Positions 25,192 to 33,618 of a stretch of 64,000 nucleotides of DNA are shown piece by piece. Positions within the stretch are counted from its first letter, which is position 1. The number at the start of each line of letters is the position of its first letter. The notes under the pieces were generated by a model. The model searched no databases and had not been told where the DNA came from. It saw nothing but the letters and a program-made list of their open reading frames with translations. Position numbers and translations under genes: made by a program. The stretch is from assembly GCA_963974125.1 (NCBI GenBank), contig CAXBCH010000022.1:8862-72861 (forward strand), in the 5' to 3' direction. The stretch comes from Haliea sp963974125. Its GTDB lineage: Bacteria > Pseudomonadota > Gammaproteobacteria > Pseudomonadales > Halieaceae.

Positions 25192-25538
25192 ACGGCGTCC
25201 TGGAACTGCTCGCGGGTCTGCTGGTGGTTTCCGGCAGCCTGTTTGTGCTGGCCGGCGGCATTGGCGCCCTGCGCATGCCCGACTTCTACACCCGGATTCA
25301 CGGCGCCAGCCTGACCGACTCACTGGGGCCGGTACTTGTCCTCGGTGGTCTGATGCTGTACGCGGGACCCTCTCTGGTGACGGTGAAGCTGGCCGCGGTC
25401 ATGCTGTTCCTGATGGTCACCTCCCCCACCGCCAGCTACGCCCTGGCCAACGCTGCGCTGCTGGCCGGACTGCGCCCCGAAGGGGTCGGGAGCACGGCAT
25501 CCAACGCCGAGACCGGAACCCGGGAGACGACCCAGTGA
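25188..25538 (+). CDS. mrpG: Mrp/Mnh antiporter subunit G
   Basis: This 116-residue protein has three membrane helices and the MnhG signature GALRMPDFYTRIHGASLTDS. The tail after residue 95 (RPEGVGSTASNAETGTRETT) is hydrophilic. Together with E and F it belongs to the structural part of the Mrp complex, probably at its periphery. The stop overlaps a GTG start of the next gene (GTGA). Confidence 0.94.
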   Translation: MNGVLELLAGLLVVSGSLFVLAGGIGALRMPDFYTRIHGASLTDSLGPVLVLGGLMLYAGPSLVTVKLAAVMLFLMVTSPTASYALANAALLAGLRPEGVGSTASNAETGTRETTQ

Positions 25539-26512
25539 CGACCCTTTTAATCGGAGTGTTCCTGCTCTCCCTGCTGGTGATAACGGCCGTTGCCATCGTG
25601 CGTGCTACCGACCTGTTCTCCGCCGTGATGCTGTCCGGCATCTTCAGCCTGCTCATGGCCCTGAATTTTTTCCTGCTGGACGCGGCAGATGTGGCGCTGA
25701 CGGAAGCGGCGGTAGGCGCCGGGGTCGCCACGGTACTGTTGCTTGCGGGTCTGCGCCTGACCCCGTCCACCGAGGCCAGGGGGCGCTCGCTGGGCGCGCT
25801 CTCGATCGCGGTGATAGGCGCCGTCGCCCTGCTGATGATCTACGCCAGCTTTGGCCAGCCGTCCCTGGGCGATCCGCAGGCGCCGGCCCAGCAGCACGTC
25901 GCGCCCTGGTACATCGAGCAGACCCCGGAACTGGTGGACATACCCAATATCGTGACCGCGGTACTGGCGAGCTACCGCGGCTACGATACGCTCGGTGAAG
26001 TGTTCGTGGTGCTGACTGCCGGTATCGGCGTCATGTTCCTGCTGGGCGGTGGCCGCGGCAAACCCTTCTCGCGGCTCGACAGCCATGTCGAGGAAGGACT
26101 GAGCAAGCACCTGATTCCCAAGGTCATGGCGCGACTGCTGGTGCCCTTCATCCTGCTGTTCGCCCTGTTCATCCAGTTCCACGGCGAGTACAGTCCCGGC
26201 GGCGGCTTCCAGGCCGGTGCCATCTTCGTCGCCGGTATCATCCTGTTCTCGCTGGTCCGCGGTGAGCGCCTGACGCTGGCGGTCATCCCCCCCCGGGTAC
26301 TGCTGTGGATGAGCGCTGGCGGCGCACTGCTTTACGGCTCCGTTGGTCTCGCCGGCATTGCCATGGGCGGCAACTTCCTCGACTACTCGGTACTCGCTGA
26401 CGATCCGATCCTGGGTCAGCACATCGGTATCATTGTCATCGAACTGGGGGTCGGTCTGACGGTGACCGGTGTCCTGCTTTCCATCTTCCACGCATTTGCT
26501 GCCAGAGACTGA
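25535..26512 (+). CDS. Fused MbhD/MbhE (DUF4040) + MrpB antiporter subunit
   Basis: The start is the GTG at 25535, overlapping the mrpG stop, which gives 325 residues; an upstream ATG-started frame belongs to other reading frames. Residues about 1-80 are DUF4040/MbhD-like (VIRATDLFSAVMLSGIFSLL, FFLLDAADVALTEAAVGAG). The middle contains an MbhE-like segment (VLASYRGYDTLGEVFVVLTA), and the last part is MnhB with its HGEYSPGGGFQAGAIFVAG signature. In classical MrpA these membrane parts are attached to the large A subunit. Here they are carried with MrpB, as in hydrogenase-related Mbh/Mrp layouts. Confidence 0.9.
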   Translation: MTTLLIGVFLLSLLVITAVAIVRATDLFSAVMLSGIFSLLMALNFFLLDAADVALTEAAVGAGVATVLLLAGLRLTPSTEARGRSLGALSIAVIGAVALLMIYASFGQPSLGDPQAPAQQHVAPWYIEQTPELVDIPNIVTAVLASYRGYDTLGEVFVVLTAGIGVMFLLGGGRGKPFSRLDSHVEEGLSKHLIPKVMARLLVPFILLFALFIQFHGEYSPGGGFQAGAIFVAGIILFSLVRGERLTLAVIPPRVLLWMSAGGALLYGSVGLAGIAMGGNFLDYSVLADDPILGQHIGIIVIELGVGLTVTGVLLSIFHAFAARD

Positions 26513-26518
26513 TCTGTC

Positions 26519-26878
26519 ATGAAACTCCTGGGCCTTTTCAATTATTGGGTGTTCGCGGTATTGCTGATGATCGGCCTCGCCGCTCTTATCAGCAGGCAGA
26601 ACCTGGTCAAGAAGATCATGGCGCTGGCTATCTTCCAGTCCGCGGTGTTCCTGTTCTTTATTACCATGAGCAAGATCGAAAACGGCACCGCACCCATTAT
26701 CCAGGCCGGCGTGGACAACCAGGTCTTTTCCAATCCCCTGCCGCAGGTATTGATCCTGACCGCCATCGTGGTGGGCATCTCCACCACCGCCCTCGGCCTG
26801 GCTATCGTGGTGCGCCTGTACGAGGAGTACGGCACCATTGAGGACAATGAGATCCTGGCGATGGACCGCAAGGCGTGA
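26519..26878 (+). CDS. mrpC: Mrp/Mnh antiporter subunit C (NuoK-like)
   Basis: This 119-residue protein has three membrane helices and is homologous to NuoK. Family signatures are present: GLAALISRQNLVKKIMALAI, and PLPQVLILTAIVVGISTTAL with the conserved proline and following helix. The start lies 6 bases after the previous stop, and its own stop overlaps the GTG of mrpD. It sits at the interface with the proton-pumping subunit. Confidence 0.94.
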   Translation: MKLLGLFNYWVFAVLLMIGLAALISRQNLVKKIMALAIFQSAVFLFFITMSKIENGTAPIIQAGVDNQVFSNPLPQVLILTAIVVGISTTALGLAIVVRLYEEYGTIEDNEILAMDRKA

Positions 26879-28365
26879 ATCTGGCTGACCACCTGCCGGC
26901 ACTGCAGGTCGCGCTGCCGCTCCTGACCGCACCGCTGGTTATCCTGCTGCGGGCCGGCTTCCTCGCCTGGCTGGCCGCACTGGTCGCCAGCCTGGCATCG
27001 CTGGGACTCGCGATTCTGCTGACCGTGACCGTGCTGGAGACCGGCACCCAGCACTATGCCGTGGGCGGCTGGCAGCCGCCGTTCGGCATTGCCTTGACAG
27101 TCGACGGGCTCAGCGCCCTGGTGTTGCTGCTGATAACGGGGGCCTCGTCGCTGGCGCTGGCGGGGGGACGGCAGTCCCTGCGGCTGGATATCGACAACCG
27201 CCGCGCACCCATGTTCTACGGCGCCTGGTTGATCGCCATGGCCGGGCTGTGCGGTATCGCGGTGACTGGCGACGCGTTCAACGTCTTTGTGTTCATGGAA
27301 ATCTCTTCCCTGGCCACCTATATCCTGATTGCCGCGGGCCGCGACCGGCGTGCGCTCTCGGCCGTGTTCAAGTACCTGATCATCGGCACCATCGGCGCCA
27401 CGTTCTACCTGATCGGCGTCGGCTTCATTTACATGATGACCGGCACCCTGAATTTTGCCGACATGGCTCTGCGCCTGGACGGTGTGATTGAAACCCGGCC
27501 CATTATCATCGCCGCGGGGTTCATCACCATCGGCCTGGCGCTGAAAGCGGCCATCTTCCCGCTGCATATCTGGCTACCCCGCGCCTATACCTACGCACCC
27601 AACGCCGTCACCGTTTTCATCGCCGCCTGCTCTACCAAGGTCGCCATCTACGTGCTCCTGCGTTTCAATTACGCGGTGTTTCACGGCAACCTGCTGGGTC
27701 ACTCCGACCTGTTCAGCGTGTTCATCATTCCCCTTGCGCTGTCGGGTATCCTGCTGGCTTCCGCGATCGCCATCTACCAGGGCAACGTGAAGAAAATGCT
27801 GGCCTTCTCGTCCGTGGCGCAAATCGGTTACATCGCCCTGGCGGCGGGCCTGGCCTCCCAGGCTGGCCTGATGGCCGCACTGCTGCACATGTTCAATCAC
27901 GCTCTCGCCAAGGGTACCCTGTTCCTCTGTGTGCTGGCCTTTGTCCTCACCTCGCGCAGCGCCATCATCAGCGACCTGCACGGCATAGGGCGGCGCATGC
28001 CCTGGACCATGGCGGCCTTCGTCCTCGCCGCGCTCAGCCTGGTCGGGGTCCCCGGCACCGCAGGATTCATCAGCAAGTGGTACCTCGTGGTCGCCGTGAT
28101 GGAAGTGCCGGGCTGGGGGGTGCCGCTGGTTGCCGCCATTATTGCCAGTTCCCTGATGGCGGTGGTGTACCTGTGGAAATTCATTGAAGTCGCCTACTAC
28201 GGCGAGGCGCCCGACGGTGCTGCCGCAACGATGGAAGTATCACTGCCGCTGCGGGTGCTGATCTGGGTGGCGGCACTGAGCAACGTCTATTTCGGGCTGT
28301 TCCCGCAGCTGCCGCTGGCGCTGGCCCAAAGCGGCACCGGCACCCTGCTTGGAGGCCTGAACTGA
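26875..28365 (+). CDS. mrpD: Mrp antiporter proton-pumping subunit 1 (NuoN/NuoM-like)
   Basis: This 496-residue protein has about 14 membrane helices. Complex-I antiporter landmarks include GDAFNVFVFMEISSLATYIL (conserved Glu), KAAIFPLHIWLPRAYTYAP and NVKKMLAFSSVAQIGYIALA with the central lysine. A GTG start overlaps the mrpC stop. It is the first of three antiporter-like subunits in the operon, which exchange Na+ and H+ or K+ and H+ across the inner membrane. The end overlaps the next ATG by one base. Confidence 0.93.
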   Translation: MNLADHLPALQVALPLLTAPLVILLRAGFLAWLAALVASLASLGLAILLTVTVLETGTQHYAVGGWQPPFGIALTVDGLSALVLLLITGASSLALAGGRQSLRLDIDNRRAPMFYGAWLIAMAGLCGIAVTGDAFNVFVFMEISSLATYILIAAGRDRRALSAVFKYLIIGTIGATFYLIGVGFIYMMTGTLNFADMALRLDGVIETRPIIIAAGFITIGLALKAAIFPLHIWLPRAYTYAPNAVTVFIAACSTKVAIYVLLRFNYAVFHGNLLGHSDLFSVFIIPLALSGILLASAIAIYQGNVKKMLAFSSVAQIGYIALAAGLASQAGLMAALLHMFNHALAKGTLFLCVLAFVLTSRSAIISDLHGIGRRMPWTMAAFVLAALSLVGVPGTAGFISKWYLVVAVMEVPGWGVPLVAAIIASSLMAVVYLWKFIEVAYYGEAPDGAAATMEVSLPLRVLIWVAALSNVYFGLFPQLPLALAQSGTGTLLGGLN

Positions 28366-29831
28366 TGGGCGCGAACACCCTGCCAATCCTCCTGCTGGTG
28401 CCCCTGCTGGGGGCAGTCGGCATCGCCTGCGCCGGTCGCTGGCCCAACGTACGGGAGGCTGTCAGCCTGATTACTGCGGTCACGCTGGCGGTACTGGTAT
28501 TCTCCTGGTTCCCGGAAGTAGCGGCTGGCGCGCGGCCCCAGGTCACGCTTTCGGAGCCGCTGCCGGGCCTGTCCCTGGCACTGTCCCTGGAACCGCTGGG
28601 GATGATGTTTGCCTGCATCGCCTCCTTCCTGTGGATCATCAACACCATTTATTCCATTGGCTACATGCGCGGCAACAAGGAGAAGCACCAGACCCGCTTC
28701 TACATCTGTTTCGCACTGGCCATCGCCGCCGCCATGGGCATCGCCCTGGCCGACAACCTGTTTACCCTGTTCCTGTTCTACGAGATTCTCACCCTCTCGA
28801 CCTACCCCCTGGTGGCGCACAAGGGTGATCCGAAGACCGTTGCCTCGGCTCGCGTCTACCTCGGCGTCCTGATCGGCACCTCCATCGGCCTGCTGCTGCC
28901 CGCCATCATCTGGACCTGGGTGGCCACCGGCACTACCACCTTTACCCTCGGCGGCATTATCCAGGGCAATGTACCGGGGCCCGCGGTGGGACTGCTGCTG
29001 GGCCTGTTTGTATTTGGCATCGGCAAGGCCGCGGTCATGCCGGTGCACCGCTGGCTGCCGGCCGCCATGGTCGCTCCCACCCCGGTCAGCGCTCTGCTAC
29101 ACGCGGTGGCGGTGGTCAAGGCCGGCGTTTTCTGCGTCACCAAGATCATCATCTACATCTTCGGCGTCGACTTCCTGTTCAGCCAGCCCAGCGCCCAGTG
29201 GCTGCAGTATGTGGCTGCCTTTACCATCATCAGCGCCAGCATCGTCGCCCTGTACCAGACCAACCTGAAGCGGATGCTGGCCTACTCCACCATTGCCCAG
29301 CTGTCCTATGTGATCATGGCGACGGTCATCCTCAAGCCGCTGGCGGAGATCGGCGCCGCAGTGCATATTGCGGCGCATGCCTTTGGCAAGATCACCCTGT
29401 TTTTTGCCGCCGGTGCCATCTACACCGCGGCCCACAAGACCGAATTGTGGCAGCTGGCGGGTATCGGCCGGCGCATGCCCATCACCATGGCGGCCTTCAC
29501 CATCGGCGCCCTGAGCATGATCGGTGTGCCGCCGACGGCCGGTTTCGTCTCCAAGTGGTTTATCCTCGCAGGCGCTTTCCAGGCCGAGAACTACCTGGCG
29601 ATCTTCACCATCATCGCCAGTACCGCGCTCAACGCCATGTACTTCCTGCCCATCATCTACTTCGCCTGGCTGGCACCGGCCACGCCCGGGGTCGATATGG
29701 AGCACGGTGAAGCGCCGCCGGCCATGCTGCTGGCGCTTGGCGTTACCGCGGCACTGACCATCGGATTTTTCTTCTTCAACCAGCCCCTGCTGGATCTTGA
29801 ATCGCAGCTGGTAGAGAGTCTGCCGTTATGA
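28365..29831 (+). CDS. Mrp antiporter proton-pumping subunit 2
   Basis: This 488-residue protein has about 14 membrane helices and is a paralogue of the preceding gene. It has FYEILTLSTYPLVAHKGDPK, GKAAVMPVHRWLPAAMVAPT, VAVVKAGVFCVTKI and NLKRMLAYSTIAQLSYVIMA, close to the L/M-type antiporter fold of NuoL, NuoM and MrpA/D. The start ATG overlaps the stop of the previous gene. Conserved lysines and glutamates of the ion channel appear present. Its separation from subunit 1 suggests the complex has several pumping modules. Confidence 0.93.
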   Translation: MGANTLPILLLVPLLGAVGIACAGRWPNVREAVSLITAVTLAVLVFSWFPEVAAGARPQVTLSEPLPGLSLALSLEPLGMMFACIASFLWIINTIYSIGYMRGNKEKHQTRFYICFALAIAAAMGIALADNLFTLFLFYEILTLSTYPLVAHKGDPKTVASARVYLGVLIGTSIGLLLPAIIWTWVATGTTTFTLGGIIQGNVPGPAVGLLLGLFVFGIGKAAVMPVHRWLPAAMVAPTPVSALLHAVAVVKAGVFCVTKIIIYIFGVDFLFSQPSAQWLQYVAAFTIISASIVALYQTNLKRMLAYSTIAQLSYVIMATVILKPLAEIGAAVHIAAHAFGKITLFFAAGAIYTAAHKTELWQLAGIGRRMPITMAAFTIGALSMIGVPPTAGFVSKWFILAGAFQAENYLAIFTIIASTALNAMYFLPIIYFAWLAPATPGVDMEHGEAPPAMLLALGVTAALTIGFFFFNQPLLDLESQLVESLPL

Positions 29832-30079
29832 ATGCACCCGACGACAATCATTGGCTCACCCGCCCCGGTACCATCCGCTGGCTGTGGCTCATTGGCTATG
29901 TCACCCTGGCCTTGACCGTGGCCCTGCAGTGGCTGATTCCGATCAAGGGCTATTTTGGCGTCGATGGCTGGCTGGGATTCGGCGCCCTGTTTGGCTTCTT
30001 CAGCTGCGTGCTGATGGTATTTGGCGCCAAGCTGCTCGGTGCCTTGCTGAAACGCCCGGACACTTACTACGATGTTTGA
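29828..30079 (+). CDS. Small two-helix membrane protein in the Mrp operon
   Basis: This 83-residue protein has two predicted helices, WLWLIGYVTLALTVALQWLI and LGFGALFGFFSCVLMVFGAK, with a conserved-looking basic C-terminus LLGALLKRPDTYYDV. It overlaps the previous stop by 4 bases and the next ATG by 8 bases, so it is clearly translated as part of the operon. I do not recognise it as any named Mrp subunit. It may be an assembly or linker subunit specific to this complex type. Confidence 0.85.
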   Translation: MNAPDDNHWLTRPGTIRWLWLIGYVTLALTVALQWLIPIKGYFGVDGWLGFGALFGFFSCVLMVFGAKLLGALLKRPDTYYDV

Positions 30080-31760
30080 GTCACTGCCACCAGCCCTCGC
30101 CCTGATCGGCGGCGCGCTGCTGACCGCGGCCATCAGCTCGCGCCAGCTGCGTGCCTTCGTGGTCATTGGCGCGCCGTTGGTGTGCCTGTACGGTATCTGG
30201 CAGGTTCCGGACGGCGTCAGTCTGGAGGGGGCCTTTCTCGGCTACCCGCTGGAACTGGTTGAGGGCAGCCCGGTACGCCGGCTTTTCGCCACCATCTTTG
30301 CCATCATGTCGGCCACCGGAGCCGTATTTGCCTTCAACCATGCCCGCCGCACGGAACTGGTGGCAGCCCAGTTTTACGCCGCCGGTGCAGTCGGTGTCTG
30401 CTTCGCCGGGGACCTGCTTACCCTGTTCGTGTTCTGGGAGCTGATGGCCCTGTTTTCCACGGTCGTGGTCTGGTGCGGGGGCACGGAAAAGGCGCGTGCC
30501 GCCGGTATCCGCTACGCCATCATGCACCTGCTGGGCGGGGTGATTCTCAAGGTGGGTATCGAAGGCTTACTCATCAGCACCGGGTCACTGGATATCCGGC
30601 CGTTGCAGGCCACCGACTTCAGCACCTGGATGATCCTGGTCGGCATCCTCATCAATGCCGCCGCGCCGCCCCTGTCAGCCTGGCTGTCCGACGCCTACCC
30701 CAATGCCAGCCCGACCGGTTCGGTATTCCTCTCCGCCTTCACCACCAAGACCGCGATTCTCGCACTCATTCTGCTGTTCCCGGGCGAGTCGGTGCTGATC
30801 TGGGTGGGCGTGTTCATGATTTTCTACGGCATCATTTACGCCCTGCTGGAAAACGATATCCGCCGTATCCTCGCGTTCTCCATCGTCAACCAGGTGGGCT
30901 TCATGGTCTGCGCGGTGGGTATCGGTACCGAGATGGCGATCAACGGCGCCGCCGCCCACGCCTTCGCCCACATCATCTACAAGGCGCTGCTGTTCATGAG
31001 CGCGGGGGTTGTGGTGATGCGTACCGGCATGCACCTGTGCACCGATGTTGGCGGCCTGTTCCGCACCATGCCCGTCACCATGTGGTGCGGCGTGATCGGC
31101 GCCCTGGCGATTTCCAGCTTCCCGCTCACATCGGGTTTCACCACCAAGACCATGATTTCCCAGGCCACGGTGGATGAGGGGTTGATGCTGGTGTACTTCC
31201 TGCTCGCCGCCGCGTCCGCGGGCGTGTTCCTGCACGCCGGCATCAAGTTTCCCTGGTTCGTGTTTTTCCAGAAGGATTCCGGCCTGCGCCCCAGGGATGC
31301 GCCCTGGAACATGACCCTGGCGATGCTGTTCTTCGCCGGGCTTTGTATCCTGCTGGGTGTGTTCCCGCAGCTGCTCTACCCGCTGCTGCCCTACGCCGTT
31401 GAGTATGAGCCCTACAAGGCGGGCAAGGTGCTGTTCTACCTGCAGCTGCTGCTGTTCTCCGGGCTCGCATTCTTCCTGCTGTTGCCGTGGATGCAGCGCA
31501 CCCTGACCATTTCACTGGATGTGGATTGGCTATGGCGCAACGGCCTGCCGCTGCTGGCGCGCTTCGGTGCCCGCCTGGGCGCACCAGTGGTCAATGCACT
31601 GCAATCCCGACTCGGTGATGCCCGCGATGCGCTCACCACCTCGGCCCGCAACACCATGGGCCACACCGGCCCCCTGGGGCGCTCCTGGGAGATCGGCACC
31701 ACGGCGCTGTGGATCGTGCTGCTGTTGATGGTTTACGTGTTCGCGTACTACCTGTTCTAA
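30072..31760 (+). CDS. Mrp antiporter proton-pumping subunit 3 (divergent MrpD/NuoL-like)
   Basis: This 562-residue protein has about 15 membrane helices. The antiporter signature is degenerate at the key helix: LINAAAPPLSAWLSDAYPNA instead of the H-x-WLP form of its paralogues, yet LSAFTTKTAILALILLFPGE and DIRRILAFSIVNQVGFMVCA are kept. A C-terminal extension (about 480-562) ends in another helix. It is the third antiporter-like subunit of the operon and starts inside the small-protein gene. The different channel residues suggest a different ion or a changed coupling role. No gene follows on this strand before the tRNA region. Confidence 0.9.
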   Translation: MFESLPPALALIGGALLTAAISSRQLRAFVVIGAPLVCLYGIWQVPDGVSLEGAFLGYPLELVEGSPVRRLFATIFAIMSATGAVFAFNHARRTELVAAQFYAAGAVGVCFAGDLLTLFVFWELMALFSTVVVWCGGTEKARAAGIRYAIMHLLGGVILKVGIEGLLISTGSLDIRPLQATDFSTWMILVGILINAAAPPLSAWLSDAYPNASPTGSVFLSAFTTKTAILALILLFPGESVLIWVGVFMIFYGIIYALLENDIRRILAFSIVNQVGFMVCAVGIGTEMAINGAAAHAFAHIIYKALLFMSAGVVVMRTGMHLCTDVGGLFRTMPVTMWCGVIGALAISSFPLTSGFTTKTMISQATVDEGLMLVYFLLAAASAGVFLHAGIKFPWFVFFQKDSGLRPRDAPWNMTLAMLFFAGLCILLGVFPQLLYPLLPYAVEYEPYKAGKVLFYLQLLLFSGLAFFLLLPWMQRTLTISLDVDWLWRNGLPLLARFGARLGAPVVNALQSRLGDARDALTTSARNTMGHTGPLGRSWEIGTTALWIVLLLMVYVFAYYLF

Positions 31761-31774
31761 CAACGCCTCGAACA

Positions 31775-31811
31775 TAAAAAAACCCTCTGTGCCGTTGGAC
31801 ACAGAGGGTTT
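31775..31811 (-). terminator. Strong rho-independent terminator of tRNA-Ala
   Basis: A perfect 12-base-pair stem AAACCCTCTGTG (31780-31791) / CACAGAGGGTTT (31800-31811) with an 8-base loop is followed, reading leftward, by a run of seven T's. On the + strand it may also end the Mrp operon, whose stop is at 31760; the T-run on that side is shorter (TTTGTTT). Confidence 0.88.
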
Positions 31812-31814
31812 GTT

Positions 31815-31890
<76 letters not shown>

Positions 31891-31908
31891 GAAACTCTGA
31901 GGACGCGA

Positions 31909-31937
31909 ATTCTAGTGAGGCCGCCAAGCGGTGTCAA
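31909..31937 (-). promoter_or_regulatory. Consensus sigma70 promoter of tRNA-Ala
   Basis: On the minus strand a perfect TTGACA (31937-31932) is followed after exactly 17 bases by TAGAAT (31914-31909), about 18 bases before the mature tRNA 5' end. The region between -10 and start is GC-rich (TCGCGTCC), the kind of discriminator found in stringently controlled stable-RNA promoters. Confidence 0.85.
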
Positions 31938-31959
31938 GCGCATCCGGCAAAAGCCTCGC

Positions 31960-32076
31960 GTAGGAGCGCACTCCGTGCGCGATAGGTGGGAGCGCACTGG
32001 CCCAGGCCACCTTCTCTGTCCGCTGCGCGGCCATTCACCTTGTCCGTGCGCGATCGCCCGCGGAGCGGGCTCCTAC
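31960..32076. repeat. REPIN-like element (inverted REP pair)
   Basis: Two 24-base REP units in opposite orientation enclose a 69-base spacer. Unit 1 (31960-31983) has the form GTAGGAGC-stem-GCGAT with hairpin GCGCAC-TCC-GTGCGC. Unit 2 (32053-32076, reverse) has hairpin GCCCGC-TCC-GCGGGC. The stem bases differ between units but pair in each, so the hairpins are conserved by compensating changes. A second, inverted copy begins at 63913. The element ends 8 bases before the sdaA stop codon region. Such GTAGGAGC repeats are moved by RAYT transposases; none is in the window. Confidence 0.8.
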
Positions 32077-32084
32077 AGTCGAGG

Positions 32085-33488
32085 TTAGCAGTCGACAAAA
32101 TTGACGGGCACCTCCAGCACGTTGATCGCGAGGCCGCCGCGAGCGGTCTCCTTGTACTTGTCCTGCATGTCGCGACCGGTATCTTTCATGGTCTTGATCA
32201 CCTGATCCAGGGACACGTAGTGCTCGCCGCTGCCGCGCAGGGCCATGCGCGCGGCGCTGATGGCCTTGATGGCACCCATGGCATTGCGCTCGATGCAGGG
32301 GACCTGTACCAGCCCGCCGATGGGGTCGCAGGTCAGGCCGAGATTATGCTCCATGGCGATCTCCGCCGCGTTTTCGACCTGGGCCGGGGTGCCGCCCAGC
32401 GCATCCGCCAGTGCACCTGCCGCCATGGAACTGGCTGATCCCACCTCACCCTGGCAGCCAACCTCGGCACCGGAGATGGAGGCGTTGATCTTGTAGAGGA
32501 TACCGATCGCGGCGGCGGTCAGCAGGTAGCGGGTGACGTCGTCTTCGCTGGCACCCTTGCAGTGGGTCAAATAGTACTTCAGCACCGCTGGAATGATCCC
32601 GGCGGCACCGTTGGTGGGCGCGGTAACAATGCGACCTCCGACAGCGTTTTCTTCATTGACTGCCAGGGCATAGATGGTGACCCAGTCCATGGTATTGAGC
32701 GAATCGTCCCCCAGGCCCCCGGCGCCGGCCTTGAGCTGCCGGTGCAGTTGTGCCGCCCGGCGCCTGACCTTGAGGCCGCCGGGGAGGATGCCCTCGGCGC
32801 GGCAGCCGCGTTCGATGCAGGCATCCATGACCCGCCACAGGGCCAGCAGGCCGTCGCGAATCTCCTGCTCGCTGCGCCAGGCCTTTTCGTTCTCCAGCAT
32901 CAGGGCGCTGATCGAGAGGCCACTGGCCTTGCACTGGCGCAGCAGTTCATCCGCGGTGGTAAATGGCCAGGCCTGCTCGGTGGGGTCATCGACAATGACG
33001 TCGCCCCCCTCCGCCGCGGCCTCGTCGACGACAAACCCGCCGCCCACGGAGTAGTAGACCCGCGTCAGCAGCACCTCGCCGCCGGCATCGAAAGCAGTGA
33101 AGCGCATGCCGTTGGCATGCCAGGGCAGGGACTCGCTGCGGTGCATGACCAGGTCGTCCCGATAGCTGAAGGCGATTTCGTGGTGCCCCAGCAGCCGCAG
33201 GCGGCCGCCCTCGCGGGCAGCGTCGACCCGGGCTGCAATGTCCTCCACCACCACCCCTTCCGGGGTCTCGCCCTCCAGCCCGAGAATCACCGCCTTGGGC
33301 GAGCCGTGCCCGGCCCCGGTCGCGGCCAGGGAGCCGTACAGTTCCGCGGTGACACGCTGGCACCGCTGCAACGCGCCCGATTCATCCAGCGCCAGGGCAA
33401 AACGGCGGGCCGCATTCATCGGCCCGACGGTGTGGGAACTGGAGGGACCAATGCCCACCTTGAACAGGTCAAACGCACTGATAGCCAA
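32085..33488 (-). CDS. sdaA: L-serine dehydratase (iron-sulfur type)
   Basis: The protein is 467 residues when started at the TTG at 33488, which has GGAG 8 bases upstream and gives MAISAFDLFKVGIGPSSSHT, the usual family start; a TTG two codons earlier sits too near the ribosome-binding site. It cleaves L-serine to pyruvate and ammonia with a [4Fe-4S] cluster. Cluster Cys are visible in GAEVGCQGEVGSA, GLTCDPIGG and VQVPCIERN. The last residue is Cys (VPVNFVDC), matching the C-terminal 'tail' Cys that reaches the cluster in Legionella L-serine dehydratase. Beta, catalytic and ACT-like segments are all present. The REPIN repeat follows the stop. Confidence 0.95.
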   Translation of the reverse strand: MAISAFDLFKVGIGPSSSHTVGPMNAARRFALALDESGALQRCQRVTAELYGSLAATGAGHGSPKAVILGLEGETPEGVVVEDIAARVDAAREGGRLRLLGHHEIAFSYRDDLVMHRSESLPWHANGMRFTAFDAGGEVLLTRVYYSVGGGFVVDEAAAEGGDVIVDDPTEQAWPFTTADELLRQCKASGLSISALMLENEKAWRSEQEIRDGLLALWRVMDACIERGCRAEGILPGGLKVRRRAAQLHRQLKAGAGGLGDDSLNTMDWVTIYALAVNEENAVGGRIVTAPTNGAAGIIPAVLKYYLTHCKGASEDDVTRYLLTAAAIGILYKINASISGAEVGCQGEVGSASSMAAGALADALGGTPAQVENAAEIAMEHNLGLTCDPIGGLVQVPCIERNAMGAIKAISAARMALRGSGEHYVSLDQVIKTMKDTGRDMQDKYKETARGGLAINVLEVPVNFVDC

Positions 33489-33618
33489 GCTCAACTCTCC
33501 GGGTGGCTTTACAGGACGCTCATTGTAGGCTGCCGCCGCGAGAATACCACCGACCCTTCAGCGCTGGCCCCGGCGCCAGGCAGGGGCCGCGAGAGCTGCG
33601 GGCATGGCCAGGGACGAC

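Noticed and set aside
33495..33618. Terminator in the gap between gltX and sdaA
   Set aside because: The GGCCCC ... GGGGCC stem has only six pairs, a long loop and no T-run.
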